Origin: Meconema thalassinum
Taxonomy: Eukaryota; Arthropoda; Insecta; Orthoptera; Tettigoniidae
DNA length: 64,000 nucleotides
Assembly: GCA_946902985.2 (NCBI GenBank)
Contig: OX336388.2
Coordinates: 1,695,917,978 to 1,695,981,977, forward strand
Direction of reading: 5' to 3'
Made by a program: the position numbers and the translations under genes. The notes beneath the pieces are model-generated. The model was given only the letters and a program-made list of their open reading frames with translations. It did not search any database and was not told where the DNA came from. This document shows positions 15,001 through 27,724 of this stretch, one piece after another. How positions within the stretch are numbered: the first letter of the stretch is position 1; every line of letters begins with the position of its first letter.

Positions 15001-18000
15001 TAATTTCGATACAAATTATGACAGGTAACTGTAACTTCGTTACCAATTATGACAAGTAACAGTACCTTCGATGCTAATTATGACAGGAAACTGTAAGTTC
15101 GATACTAATTATGACAAGTTACTGTAACTTCGATACTAATTATGACAGGTAACTGTAACTTCGTGACTAATTATGTCAAGTAACTGTAATTTCGATACAA
15201 ATTATGGCAGGTAACTGTAACTTCGATACTAATTATGACAGGAAACTGTAACTTCGATACTAATTATGACAAGTAACTGTAATTTGGATACAAATTATGG
15301 CAGGTAACTGTAACTTCGATACTAATTATGACAGGTAACAGTAACTTCGATACTTATTATGACAAGTAACAGTAACTTCTATACTAATTATGACAAGAAA
15401 CTGTAATTTCGAAACTAATTATGACAGGTAACTGTAACATCGTTACTAATTATGACAAGTAACGGCAATTTCGATACAAATTATGGCAGGTAACAGTAAC
15501 TTCGATACTAATTATGACAGGTAACAGTAACTTCGATACTAATTATGAGAAGTAACTGTAACTTCCATACTAATTATGACAGGTAACAATAACTTCGATA
15601 CTAATTATGACAGGAAAGTGTAACTTCGTGACTAATTATGACAAGTAACTGTAATTTCGATACAAATTATGACAGGTAACTGTAACTTCGTTACTAATTA
15701 TGACAAGTAACAGTACCTTCGATGCTAATTATGACAAGTAACTTTAACTTCGATACTAATTATGACAAGGAACGGTAATTTCGATACAAATTATGGCAGG
15801 TAACTGTAACTTCGTTACTAATTATGACAAGTAACTGTAATTTCGATACAAATTTTGGCAGGTAACTGTAACTTCGATACTAATTATGTCAGGTAACAGT
15901 AACTTCGATACTAATTATGACAAGTAACTGTAACTTCGATACTAATTATGACAGGTAACTGCAACTTCGTTACTAATTATGACAAGTAACTTTAATTTCG
16001 ATACAAATTATGGCAGGTAACTGTAACTTCGTTACTAATTATGACAAGTCCCTGTAATTTTGATACAAATTATGGCAGGTATCTGTAACTTCCATACTAA
16101 TTATGACAGGTAACAGTAACTTCGATACTAATTATGACACGAAAGTATAACATCGTTACTAATTATGACAAGTAACTGTAATTTCGATACAAATTATGAC
16201 AGGTAACTGTAACTTCGTTACTTATTATGACAAGTAACAGTACCTTCGATGCTAATTATGACAGGAAACTGTTACTTCGATACTAATTATGACAAGTAAC
16301 TGTAACTTCGATACTAATGATGACAGGTAACTGTAACTACGTTACTACTTATGACAAGTAACTGTAATTTCGATACAAATTATGGCAGGTAACTGTAACT
16401 TCGATACTAATTATGACAGGTAACAGTAACTTCGATACTAATTATGACAAGTAACAGTAACTTAGATACTAATTATGACAAGAAACTGTAATTTCGAAAC
16501 TACTTATGACAGGTAACGGTAACTTCGTTACTAATTATGACAAGTAACTGTAATTTCGATACAAATTATGGCAGGTAACTGTAACTTCGATACTAATTAT
16601 GACAGGTAACAGTAACTTCGATACAAATTATGAAAAGTAACTGTAACTTCGATACTAATTATGAGAAGTAACTGTCACTTCGATATTAATAATGACAATT
16701 AACTCTAACTTCGTTACTAATTATGACAAGTAACTGTAATTTTCCTAAAAAAATTATGGCAGGTAACTGTAACTTCGATACTAATTATGACAGGTAACAG
16801 TAACTTCGATACTAATTATGACAAGTAACAGTAACTTCGATACTAATTATGACAAGAAACTGTAATTTCGAAACTAATTATGACAGGTAACTGTAACATC
16901 GTTACTAATTATGACAAGTTACTGTAATTTCGATACAAATTATAGCAGGTAACTGTAACTGCGATACTAATTATGACAGGTAACAGTAACTTCGATACAA
17001 ATTATGACATGTAACTGTAACTTCGATACTAATTATGACAGGTAACTGTTACTTCGATATTAATAATGACAATTAACTCTAACTTCGTTACTAATTATGA
17101 CAAGTAACTGTAATTTTCATAAAAAAATTATGGCAGGTAATTCTAACTTCGATACTAATTATGACAAGGAACTGTAATTTCGATACAAATTATGGCAGGT
17201 AACGGTAACATCGATACTAGTTATGACAGGTAAGAGTAACTTCGATACTAATTATGACAAGTAACTCTAACTTCGATACTAATTATGACAGGTAACTGTA
17301 ACATCGTTACTAATTATGACAAGTAACTGTAATTTCAATACAATTTGTGGCAGGTAATTGTAATTTCGATACTAATTATGACAGGTAACAGTAACTTCGA
17401 TACTAATTATGACAAGTAACAGTTACTTCGATACTAATTATGACAAGTAACTGTAACTTCGATACTAATTATGACAGGTAACTGTAACTTCGTTACTAAT
17501 TATGACAAGTAACTGTAATTTCGATACAAATTGTGGCAGGTAACTGTAACTTCGATACTAACTATGACAGGTAACAGTAACATCGATACTAATTGTGACA
17601 AATAACTGTAACTTCGATACTCATTATGCCAGGTAACTGTAACCTCGTTACTAATTATGACAAGTAACGGTAATTTCGATACAAATTATGGCAGGTAACT
17701 GTAACTTCGATACTAATTATGACAGGTAACAGTATCATCGATACTAATTACGACAAGTAACTATAACTTCGATACAAATTGAGACAGGTTACTGTAACAT
17801 CGATACTAATTATGACAAGAAACTCTACCATCGTTAATAAATACGACAAGTAACAGTAATTTTGATAAAAAAATTATGGTAGGTAACTGTAACTTCAATA
17901 CTAATTATGACAGGTAACAGTAACTTCGATACTAATTATGACATGTAACTGTAACTTCGATACTAATTATGACAAGTAACTGTAACTTCGATACTATTTA

Positions 18001-21000
18001 TTACAGGTAATTGTAACTTCGTTACTAATTATGACAAATAACTGTAATTTCGTTACAAATTATGGCAGGTAATTGTAATTTCGATACTAATTGTGACAGG
18101 TAACAGTAACTTCGAAACTAATTATGACAAGTAACAGTAACTTCGATACTAATTATGACAAGTAACTGTATCTTCGATACAAATTATGACAGGTAAATGT
18201 AACTTCGTGACTAATTATGACAAGTAACTGTAATTTCGATACAAATTATGGCAGGTAACTGTAACTTCGATACTAATTATGACAGGTAACTGTAACTGCG
18301 ATACTAATTATGACAAGGAACTGTAATTTCGTTACAAATTATGGCAGGTAACTGTAACTTCGTTACTAATTATGACAAGTAACTGTAATTTCGATACAAA
18401 TATTGGCAGGTAACTGTAACTTCGATACTAATTATGTCAGGTATCAGTAACTTCGAAACTACTTATGACAAGTAACTGTAACTTCGATACTAATTATGAC
18501 AGGTAACTGTAACTTCGTGACTAATTATGACAAGTAACTGTAATTTCGATACAAATTATGGCAGGTAACTGTAACTTCGATACTAATTATGACAGGTAAC
18601 TATAACTTCGATACATGTTATGACAGGTCACTGTAACTTTGATACTAATTATGACAAGAAACTCTAACTTCGTTACTAATTATGACAAGTAACTGTAATT
18701 TAGATTAAAAATTATGGTGGGTAACTGTAACTTCAATACTAATTATGACAGGTAACAGTAACTTCGTTACTAATTATGAGAAGTCCCTGTAATTTCGATA
18801 CAAATTATGACAGGTAACAGTAACTTCGATAATAATTATGACAGGAAAGTGTAACTTCGTTACTAATTATGACGAGTAAGTGTAATTTCGATACAAATTA
18901 TGACAGGTAACTGTAACTTCGTTACCAATTATGACAAGTAACAGTACCTTCGATGCTAATTATGACAGGAAACTGTAACTTCGATACTAATTATGACAAG
19001 TAACTGTAACTTCGATACTATTGATGACAGGTAACTGTAACTACGTAACTAATTATGACAAGTAACTGTAATTTGGATACAAATTATGGCAGGTAACTGT
19101 AACTTCGTTACTAATTATGACAGGTAACAGTAACTTCGATACTAATTATGACAAGTAACAGTAACTTCGATACTAATTATGACAAGAAACTGTAACTTCG
19201 ATACTTATTATGACAAGTAACTGTAACTTCGATACTAATTATGACAGGTAACTGTTACTTCGATATTAATAATGACAATTAACTCTAACTTCGTTACTAA
19301 TTATGACAAGTAACTGTAATTTTCATAAAAAATTATGGCAGGTAACTGTAACTTCGATACTAATTATGACAGATAACAGTAACTTCGATACTAATTATGA
19401 CAGGTAACTGCAACATCGTTACTAATTATGACAAGTAACTGTAATTTCTATATTAATTATGGCAAGTAACTGTATTATCGTTACTAATTATGACAAGTAA
19501 CTGTAATTTCGATACAAATTATGGCAGGTAACTGTAATTTCGATACTACTTATTACAGGTAATTGTAACATCGTTACTAATTATGACAAGTAACTGTAAT
19601 TTCGTTACAAATTATGGCAGGTAATTGTAATTTCGATACTAATTATGACAGGTTACAGTAACTTCGATACTAATTATGACAAGTAACGGTAACTTCGATA
19701 CTAATTATGACAAGTTACTGTAACTTCGATACAAATTATGACAGGTAACTGTAACTTCGTGACTAATTATGACAAGTAACTGTAATTTCGATACAAATTA
19801 TGGCAGTTAACTGTAACTTCGTTACTAATTATGACAAGTAACTGTAATTTCGATACAAATTATGGCAGGTAACTGTAACTTCGATACTAATTATGACAAG
19901 GAACTGTAATTTCGATACAAAGTATGGCAGGTAACTGTAACTTCGTTACTAATTATGACAAGTAACTGTAATTTCGATACAAATATTGGCAGGTAACTGT
20001 AACTTCGATACTAATTATGTCAGGTATCAGTAACTTCGATACTAATTATGACAAGTAACTGTAACTTCGTTACTAATTATGACAGGTAACTGTAACTTCG
20101 TTACTAATTATGACAAGTAACTTTAATTTCGATACAAATTATGGCAGGTAACTGTTACTTCGTTACTAATTATGACAAGTCCCTGTAATTTCGATACAAA
20201 TTATGGCAGGTATCTGTAACTTCCATATTAATTATGACAGGTAACAGTAACTTCGATACTAATTATGACAGGAAAGTATAACATCGTTACTAATTATGAC
20301 AAGTAACTGTAATTTCGATACAAATTATGACAGGTAACTGTAAATTCGTTACTTATTATGACAAGTAACAGTACCTTCGATGCTAATTATGACAGGAAAC
20401 TGTTACTTCGATACTAATTATGACAAGTAACTGTAACTTCGATACTAATGATGACAGGTAACTGTAACTACGTTACTACTTATGACAAGTAACTGTAATT
20501 TCGATACAAATTATGGCAGGTAACTGTAACTTCTATACTAATTATGACAGGTAACAGTAACTTCGATACTAATTATGACAAGTATCAGTAACTTCGATAC
20601 TTATTATGACAAGAAACTGTAATTTCGAAACTAATTATGACAGGTAACAGTAACTTCGTTACTAATTATGACAAGTAACTGTAATATCGATACAAATTAT
20701 GGCAGGTAACTGTAACTTCGATTCTAATTATGACAGGTAACAGTAACTTCGATACAAATTATGACAAGTAACTGTAACTTCGATACTAATTATGAGAGGT
20801 AACTGTTACTTCGATATTAATAATGACAATTATGTCTAACTTCGTTACTAATTATGACAAGTAACTGTAATGTTCATAAAAAATTATGGCAGGTAACTGT
20901 AACTTCGATACTAATTATGACAAGTAACAGTAACTTCGATACTAATTATGACAAGAAACTGTAATTTCGAAACTAATTATGACAGGTAACTGTAACATCG

Positions 21001-22366
21001 TTACTAATTATGACAAGTAACTGTAATTTCGATACAAATTATGGCAGGTAACTGTAACTTCGATACTAATTATGACAGGTAACAATAACTTCGATACAAA
21101 TAATGACAAGTAACTGTAACTTCGATACTAATTATGACAGGTAACTGTTACTTCGATATTAATAATGACAATTAACTCTAACTTCGTTACTAATTATGAC
21201 AAGTAACTGTAATTTTCATAAAAAAATTATGGCAGGTAACTGTAACTTCGATACTAGTTATGACAGGTAAGAGTAACTTCGATACTAATTATGACAAGTA
21301 ACTGTAACTTCGATACCAATTATGACAGATAACTGTAACATCGTTACTAATTATGACAAGTAACTGTAATTTCGATACAATTTATGGCAGGTAATTGTAA
21401 TTTCGATACTAATTATGACAGGTAACAGTACCTTCGATGCTAATTATGACAAGAAACTGTTACTTCGATACTAATTATGACAAGTAACTGTAACTTCGAT
21501 ACTAATGATGACAGGTAACTGTAACTACGTTACTACTTATGACAAGTAACTGTAATTTCGATACAAATTATGGCAGGTAACTCTAACATCGATACTAATT
21601 ATGACAGGTAACAGTATCTTCGATACTAATTATGACAAGTAACTATAACTTCGATACAAATTATGACAGGTAACTGTAACTTCGATACTAATTATGACAA
21701 GAAACTCTAACTTCGTTACTAATTATGACTAGTAACTGTAATTATGATAAAAATTATGGAGGGTAACTGTAACTTCAATACTAATTATGACAGGTCACAG
21801 TAACCTCGATACTTATTATGACAGCTAACTGTAACTTCGTTACTAATTATGACAAGTAACTTTAATTTCGATACAAATTATGGCAGGTAACTGTAACTTC
21901 GTTACCAATTATGACAAGTCCCTGTAATTTCGATACAAATTATGGCAGGTAACTGCAACTTCCATACTAATTATGACAGGTAACAATAACTTCGATACTA
22001 ATTATGACAGGAAAGTGTAACTTCGTTACTAATTATGACAAGTAACTGTAATTTCGAGACAAATTATGACAGGTAACTGTAACTTCGTTACTAATTTTGA
22101 CAAGTAACAATACCTTCGATGGTAATTATGACAGGTAACTGTAACTTCGATACTAATTATGACAAGTACCTTTAATTTCGATACAAATTATGGCAGGTAA
22201 CTGTAACTTCGTTACTAATTATGACAAGTCCCTGTAATTTCGATACAAATTATGGCAGGTATCTGTAACTTCCATACTAATTATGACAGGTAACAGTAAC
22301 TTCGATACTAATTATAACAGGAAAGAGTAACATCGTTACTAATTATGACAAGTAACTGTAATTTCG
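12035..22366 (+). repeat. Large higher-order unit 1, 10,332 bp
   Basis: Starts at the marker ATACAAATTATGACAGG followed by a CTTATTATGAC monomer. The same marker starts unit 2 at 22367. Offsets between the two units were counted at several markers: 10,332 at 12035 and 13221, about 10,520 near 15000-15550, and 10,673 from 16187 to the position where the SINE is inserted in unit 2. The changes in offset amount to small monomer indels, one of about 155 bp (5 monomers) between 15.5 and 16.2 kb. The start marker occurs inside the unit as well (16187, 20318), so the unit itself contains sub-blocks of roughly 4.1 kb. Confidence 0.75.
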
Positions 22367-25300
22367 ATACAAATTATGACAGGTAACTGTAACTTCGTTA
22401 CTTATTATGACAAGTAATAGTATCTTCGATGCTAATTATGACAGGAAACTGTTACTTGGATACTAGTTATGACAAGTAACTGTAACATCGATACTAATGA
22501 TGACAGGTAACTGTAACTACGTTACTACTTATGACAAGTAACTGTAATTTCGATACAAATTATGGCAGGTAACTGTAACTACGATACTAATTTTGACAGG
22601 TAACAGTAACTTCGATACAAATTATGACAAGTAACAGTAACTTCGACACTAATTATGACAAGAAACTGTAATTTCGAAACTAATTATGACAGGTAACTGT
22701 AACATCGTTACTAATTATGACAAGTAACTGTAATTTCGATACAAATTACGGCAGGTAACTGTAACTTCGATACTAATTATGACAGGTAACTGTAACTTCG
22801 ATACAAATTATGACAAGTAACTGTAACTTCGATACTATTTATGACAGGTAACTGTTACTTCGATATTAATAATGACAAATAACTCTAACTTCGTTACTAA
22901 TTATGACAAGTAACTGTAATTTTCATAAAAAAATTATGGCAGGTAACTGTAACTTCGATACTAATTATGACAAGGAACTGTAATTTCGATACAAATTATG
23001 GCAGGTAACTGTAACTTCGATACTAATTATGACAGGTAAGAGTAACTTCGATACTAATTATGACAAGTAACTGTAACTTCGATACTAATTATGACAGGTA
23101 ACTGTAACATCGTTACTAATTATGACAAGTAACTGTAATTTCGATACAAATTATGGCAGGTAATTATAATTTCGATACTAATTATGACAGGTAACAGTAA
23201 CATCGATACTAATTATGACAAGTAACTGTAACTTCGATACTTATTATGACAGGTAACTGTAACCTCGTTACTAATTATGACAAGTAACTGTAATTTCGAT
23301 ACAAATTGTGGCAGGTAACTGTAACTTCGATACTAATTATGACAGGTAACAGTAACATCGATACTAATTATGACAAGTAACTGTAACTTCGATACTTATT
23401 ATGACAGGTAACTGTAACCTCGTTACTAATTATGACAAGTAACTGTAATTTCGATACAAATTATGGCAGGTAACTGTAACTTCGATACTAATTATGACGA
23501 GTAACTGTAACTTCGATACTAATTATAATAAGTAACTGTAACTTCGATACTAATTATTACAGGTAATTGTAACTTCGTTACTAATTATGACAAGTAACTG
23601 TAATTTCGTTACAAATTATGGCAGGTAATTTCGATACTAATTGTGACAGGTAACAGTAACTTCGATACTAATTATGACAAGTAACAGTAACTTCGATACT
23701 AATTATGACAAGTAACTGTAACTTCGATACTAATTATGACAGGTAACTGTAACTTCGCGACTAATTATGACAAGTAACTGTAATTACGATACAAATTATG
23801 TCAGGTAACTGTAACTTCGATACTAATTATGACAGGTAACTGTAACTTCGATACTAATTATGACAAGGAACTGTAATTTCGATACAAATTATGGCAGGTA
23901 ACTGTAACTTCGTTACTAATTATGACAAGTAACTGTAATTTCGATACAAATATTGGCAGGTAACTGTAACTTCGATACTAATTATGTCAGGTATCAGTAA
24001 CTTCGATACTAATTATGACAAGTAACTGTAACTTCGTTACTAATTTTGACAGGTAACTGTAACTTCGTGACTAACTATGACAAGTAACTGTAATTTCGAT
24101 ACAAATTATGGCAGGTAACTGTAACTTCGATACTAATTATGACAGGTAACAGTAACTTCGATACTAATTATGACAAGTAACTGTAACTTCGATACAAGTT
24201 ATGACAGGTAACTGTAACTTCGATACTAATTATGACAAGAAACTCTAACTTCGTTACTAATTATGACAAGTAACTGTAATTTAGATAAAAAATTATGGTG
24301 GGTAACTGTAACTTCAATACTAATTATGACAGATAACAGTAACTTCGATACTAATTATGACAGGTAACTGTAACTTCGTTACTAATTAAAACAAGTAACT
24401 TTAATTTCGATACAAATTATGGCAGGTAACTGTAACTTCGGTACTAATTATGACAAGTCCCTGTAATTTCGAAACAAATTATGACAGGTAACAGTAACTT
24501 CGATACTAATTATGTCAGGAAAGTGTAACATCGTTACTAATTATGACAAGTAACTGTAATTTCGATACAAATTATGGCAGGTAATTGTAATTTCGATACT
24601 AATTATGACAGGTTACAGTAACTTCGATACTAATTATGACAAATAACAGTTACTTCGATACTAATTATGACAAGTAACTGTAACTTCGATACTAATTATG
24701 ACAGGTAACTGTAACTTCGCGACTAATTATGACAAGTAACTGTAATTTCGATACAAATTATGGCAGGTAACTGTAACTTCGATACTAATTATGACAGGTA
24801 ACTGTAACTTCGATACTAATTATGACAAGGAACTTTAATTTCGATACAAATTATGGCAGGTAACTGTAACTTCGTTACTAATTAGGACAGGTAACTGTAA
24901 TTTCGATACAAATATTGGCAGGTAACTGTAACTTCGATACTAATTATGTCAGGTATCAGTAACTTCGATACTAATTATGACAAGTAACTGTAACTTCGTT
25001 ACTAATTATGACAGGTAACTGTAACTTCGTGACTAATTATGACAAGTAACTGTAATTTCGATACAAATTATGGCAGGTAACTGTAACTTCGATACTAATT
25101 ATGACAGGTAACAGTAACTTCGATACTAATTATGACAAGTAACTGTAACTTCGATACAAGTTATGACAGGTAACTGTAACTTCGATACTAATTATGACAA
25201 GAAACTCTAACTTCGTTACTAATTAAGACAAGTAACTGTAATTTAGATAAAAAATTATGGTGGGTAACTGTAACTTCAATACCAATTATGACAGATAACA

Positions 25301-27373
25301 GTAACTTCGATACTAATTATGACAGGTAACTGTAACTTCGTTACTAATTATAACAAGTAACTTTAATTTCGATACAAATTATGGCAGGTAACTGTAACTT
25401 CGGTACTAATTATGACAAGTCCCTGTAATTTCGAAACAAATTATGACAGGTAACAGTAACTTCGATACTAATTATGACAGGAAAGTGTAACTTCGTTACT
25501 AACTATGACAAGTAACTGTAATTTCGATACAAATTATGACAGGTAACTGTAACTTCGTTACCAATTATGACAAGTAACAGTACCTTCGATGCTAATTATG
25601 ACAGGAAACTGTAAGTTCGATACTAATTATGACAAGTAACTGTAACTTCGATACTAATTATGACAGGTAACTGTAACTTCGTGACTAATTATGACAAGTA
25701 ACTGTAATTTCGATACAAATTATGGCAGGTAACTGTAACTTCGATACTAATTATGACAGGTAACTGTAACATCGATACTAATTATGACAAGTAACTGTAA
25801 TTTGGATACAAATTATGGCAGGTAACTGTAACTTCGATACTAATTATGACAGGTAACAGTAACTTCGATACTTATTATGACAAGTAACAGTAACTTCTAT
25901 ACTAATTATGACAAGAAACTGTAATTTCGAAACTAATTATGACAGGTAACTGTAACATCGTTACTAATTATGACAAGTAACGGCAATTTCGATACAAATT
26001 ATGGCAGGTAACAGTAACTTCGATACTAATTATGACAGGTAACAGTAACTTCGATACTAATTATGAGAAGTAACTGTAACTTCCATACTAATTATGACAG
26101 GTAACAATAACTTCGATACTAATTATGACAGGAAAGTGTAACTTCGTGACTAATTATGACAAGTAACTGTAATTTCGATACAAATTATGACAGGTAACTG
26201 TAACTTCGTTACTAATTATGACAAGTAACAGTACCTTCGATGCTAATTATGACAAGTAACTTTAACTTCGATACTAATTATGACAAGGAACGGTAATTTC
26301 GATACAAATTATGGCAGGTAACTGTAACTTCGTTACTAATTATGACAAGTAACTGTAATTTCGATTCAAATTTTGGCAGGTAACTGTAACTGCGATACTA
26401 ATTATGTCAGGTAACAGTAACTTCGATACTAATTATGACAAGTAACTGTAACTTCGATACTAATAATGACAGGTAACTGTAACTTCGATACTAATTATGA
26501 CAAGAAACGCTAACTTCGTTACTAATTATGACAAGTAACTGTAATTTAGATAAAAATTATGGTGGGTTACTCTAACTTCAATACTAATTATGACAGGTAA
26601 CAGTAACTTCGATACTTATTATGACAGGTAACTGTAACTTCGTTACTAATTATGACAAGTAACTTTAATTTCGATACAAATTATGGCAGGTAACTGTAAC
26701 TTCGTTACTAATTATGACAAGTCCCTGTAATTTCGATACAAATTATGGCAGGTATCTGTAACTTCCATACTAATTATGACAGGTAACAGTAACTTCGATA
26801 CTAATTATGACACGAAAGTATAACATCGTTACTAATTATGACAAGTAACTGTAATTTAGATACAAATTATGACAGGTAACTGTAACTTCGTTACTTATTA
26901 TGACAAGTAACAGTACCTTCGATGCTAATTATGACAGGAAACTGTTACTTCGATACTAATTATGACAAGTAACTGTAACTTCGATACTAATGATGACAGG
27001 TAACTGTAACTACGTTACTACTTATGACAAGTAACTGTAATTTCGATACAAATTATGGCAGGTAACTGTAACTTCGATACTAATTATGACAGTTAACAGT
27101 AACTTCGATACTAATTATGACAAGTAACAGTAACTTAGATACTAATTATGACAAGAAACTGTAATTTCGAAACTACTTATGACAGGTAACGGTAACTTCG
27201 TTACTAATTATGACAAGTAACTGTAATTTCGATACAAATAATGGCAGGTAACTGTAACTTCGATACTAATTATGACAGGTAACAGTAACTTCGATACAAA
27301 TTATGAAAAGTAACTGTAACTTCGATACTAATTATGAGAAGTAACTGTTACTTCGATATTAATAATGACAATT

Positions 27374-27387
27374 AACTCTAACTTCGT
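27374..27387 (+). repeat. Target-site duplication, left copy (SINE 1)
   Basis: AACTCTAACTTCGT here is repeated at 27711-27724 on the other side of the SINE. The certain length is 13 bp; the 14th base (T) could equally belong to the SINE's own TGGC start. The sequence is ordinary satellite, so identity alone would prove little. The exact 337-bp jump in offset to the empty paralogue at 16701 shows that it is a real duplication. Confidence 0.88.
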
Positions 27388-27440
27388 GGCTTAGGCGGCA
27401 GCACGCTGGCCTCTCACCGCTGGATCCGTGGTTCAAATCC
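27387..27440 (+). promoter_or_regulatory. Internal Pol III promoter (A and B boxes), SINE 1
   Basis: The A box TGGCTTAGGCGG at 27387-27398 agrees with the TRGYNNARNNG consensus, and the B box GGTTCAAATCC at 27430-27440 agrees with GGTTCRANNCC. Their spacing is typical of tRNA-type promoters. The head begins immediately at the A box because the first bases of the element are missing. This copy could still recruit TFIIIC, but its start site would lie in satellite sequence. Confidence 0.8.
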
Positions 27441-27710
27441 CGGTCACTCCATGTGAGATCTGTGCTGGACAAAACGGAGGCAGACAGGTTTTTCTCCGGG
27501 TACTCCGGTTTTCCCTGTCGAAATTTCATTCCAGCAACACTCTCCCCTATCATTTCATTTCATCTGTCATTCATTTAATCATTGCCCCAGAGGAGTGCGT
27601 CAGGCCTCGGCAGCCGGCACAGTTCATTTCCTCGCCGCTCGATGGGGGCTTCATTCATTCCATTCCTGACCCGGTCGGAGACTGGAAGCAGGCTGTGGAT
27701 TTTCATTTTC
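27387..27710 (+). mobile_element. tRNA-derived SINE, copy 1 (about 324 bp)
   Basis: GC-richer non-satellite DNA inserted in the array. The 5' part is a tRNA-like Pol III head with an A box (TGGCTTAGGCGG, 27387-27398) and a B box (GGTTCAAATCC, 27430-27440) 43 bp apart. The unrelated body follows, with a partly self-complementary stretch between GACAGG (27483) and CCTGTC (27514). It ends in the short repeat GATTTTCATTTTC instead of poly(A). A SINE encodes no protein and moves using the machinery of a partner LINE. Relative to copy 2 at 60599 it lacks about 11 bases at the 5' end and differs by roughly ten substitutions (about 3%). Short open frames across it (27428-27718 plus, 27359-27553 minus) are chance frames that run from or into satellite and have no recognisable domain. 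Host family is inferred: I associate this type with polyneopteran insects, unverified. Confidence 0.92.
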
Positions 27711-27724
27711 AACTCTAACTTCGT
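27711..27724 (+). repeat. Target-site duplication, right copy (SINE 1)
   Basis: Second copy of AACTCTAACTTCGT, directly after the SINE tail. The satellite then continues in register with the empty site at 16701 onwards (TACTAATTATGACAAG, then the TTTTCCTAAAAAAATT monomer). Confidence 0.88.

Larger units (their letters stand above)
1..27386 (+). repeat. 31-bp satellite array, first segment
   Basis: Head-to-tail monomers of 31 bp. The typical monomer begins GACAGGTAACTGTAACTTCG and ends ATACTAATTAT. Common variants are GACAAG or GGCAGG at the start, AACAGTAAC for AACTGTAAC, TAATTTCGATACAAATTAT in the second half, and TTCGTTAC for TTCGATAC. Variants recur in a preferred order: GGCAGG monomers are usually 124, 155 or 186 bp apart (4, 5 or 6 monomers). 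Rare monomers depart from 31 bp, including 32-33 bp forms with an A-run after TTTCAT and a 29-bp form at 415, 5374 and 7578. All copies I read have the same orientation. Each monomer carries TAA and TGA triplets and its length is not a multiple of 3, so no frame stays open. I see no gene in this segment. Confidence 0.98.

Noticed and set aside
27387..27452. A functional tRNA gene at the SINE head
   Set aside because: The A and B boxes are present, but the acceptor stem does not close, no clear anticodon arm can be assigned, and the element continues for over 250 bp with a SINE body and tail.
27359..27718. Open frames of 64 and 96 codons on the two strands over SINE 1
   Set aside because: They exist only because the SINE interrupts the stop-rich satellite. 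The plus frame starts just before the B box and ends in satellite, neither has a domain, and the sequence is explained by a non-coding tRNA-derived element.
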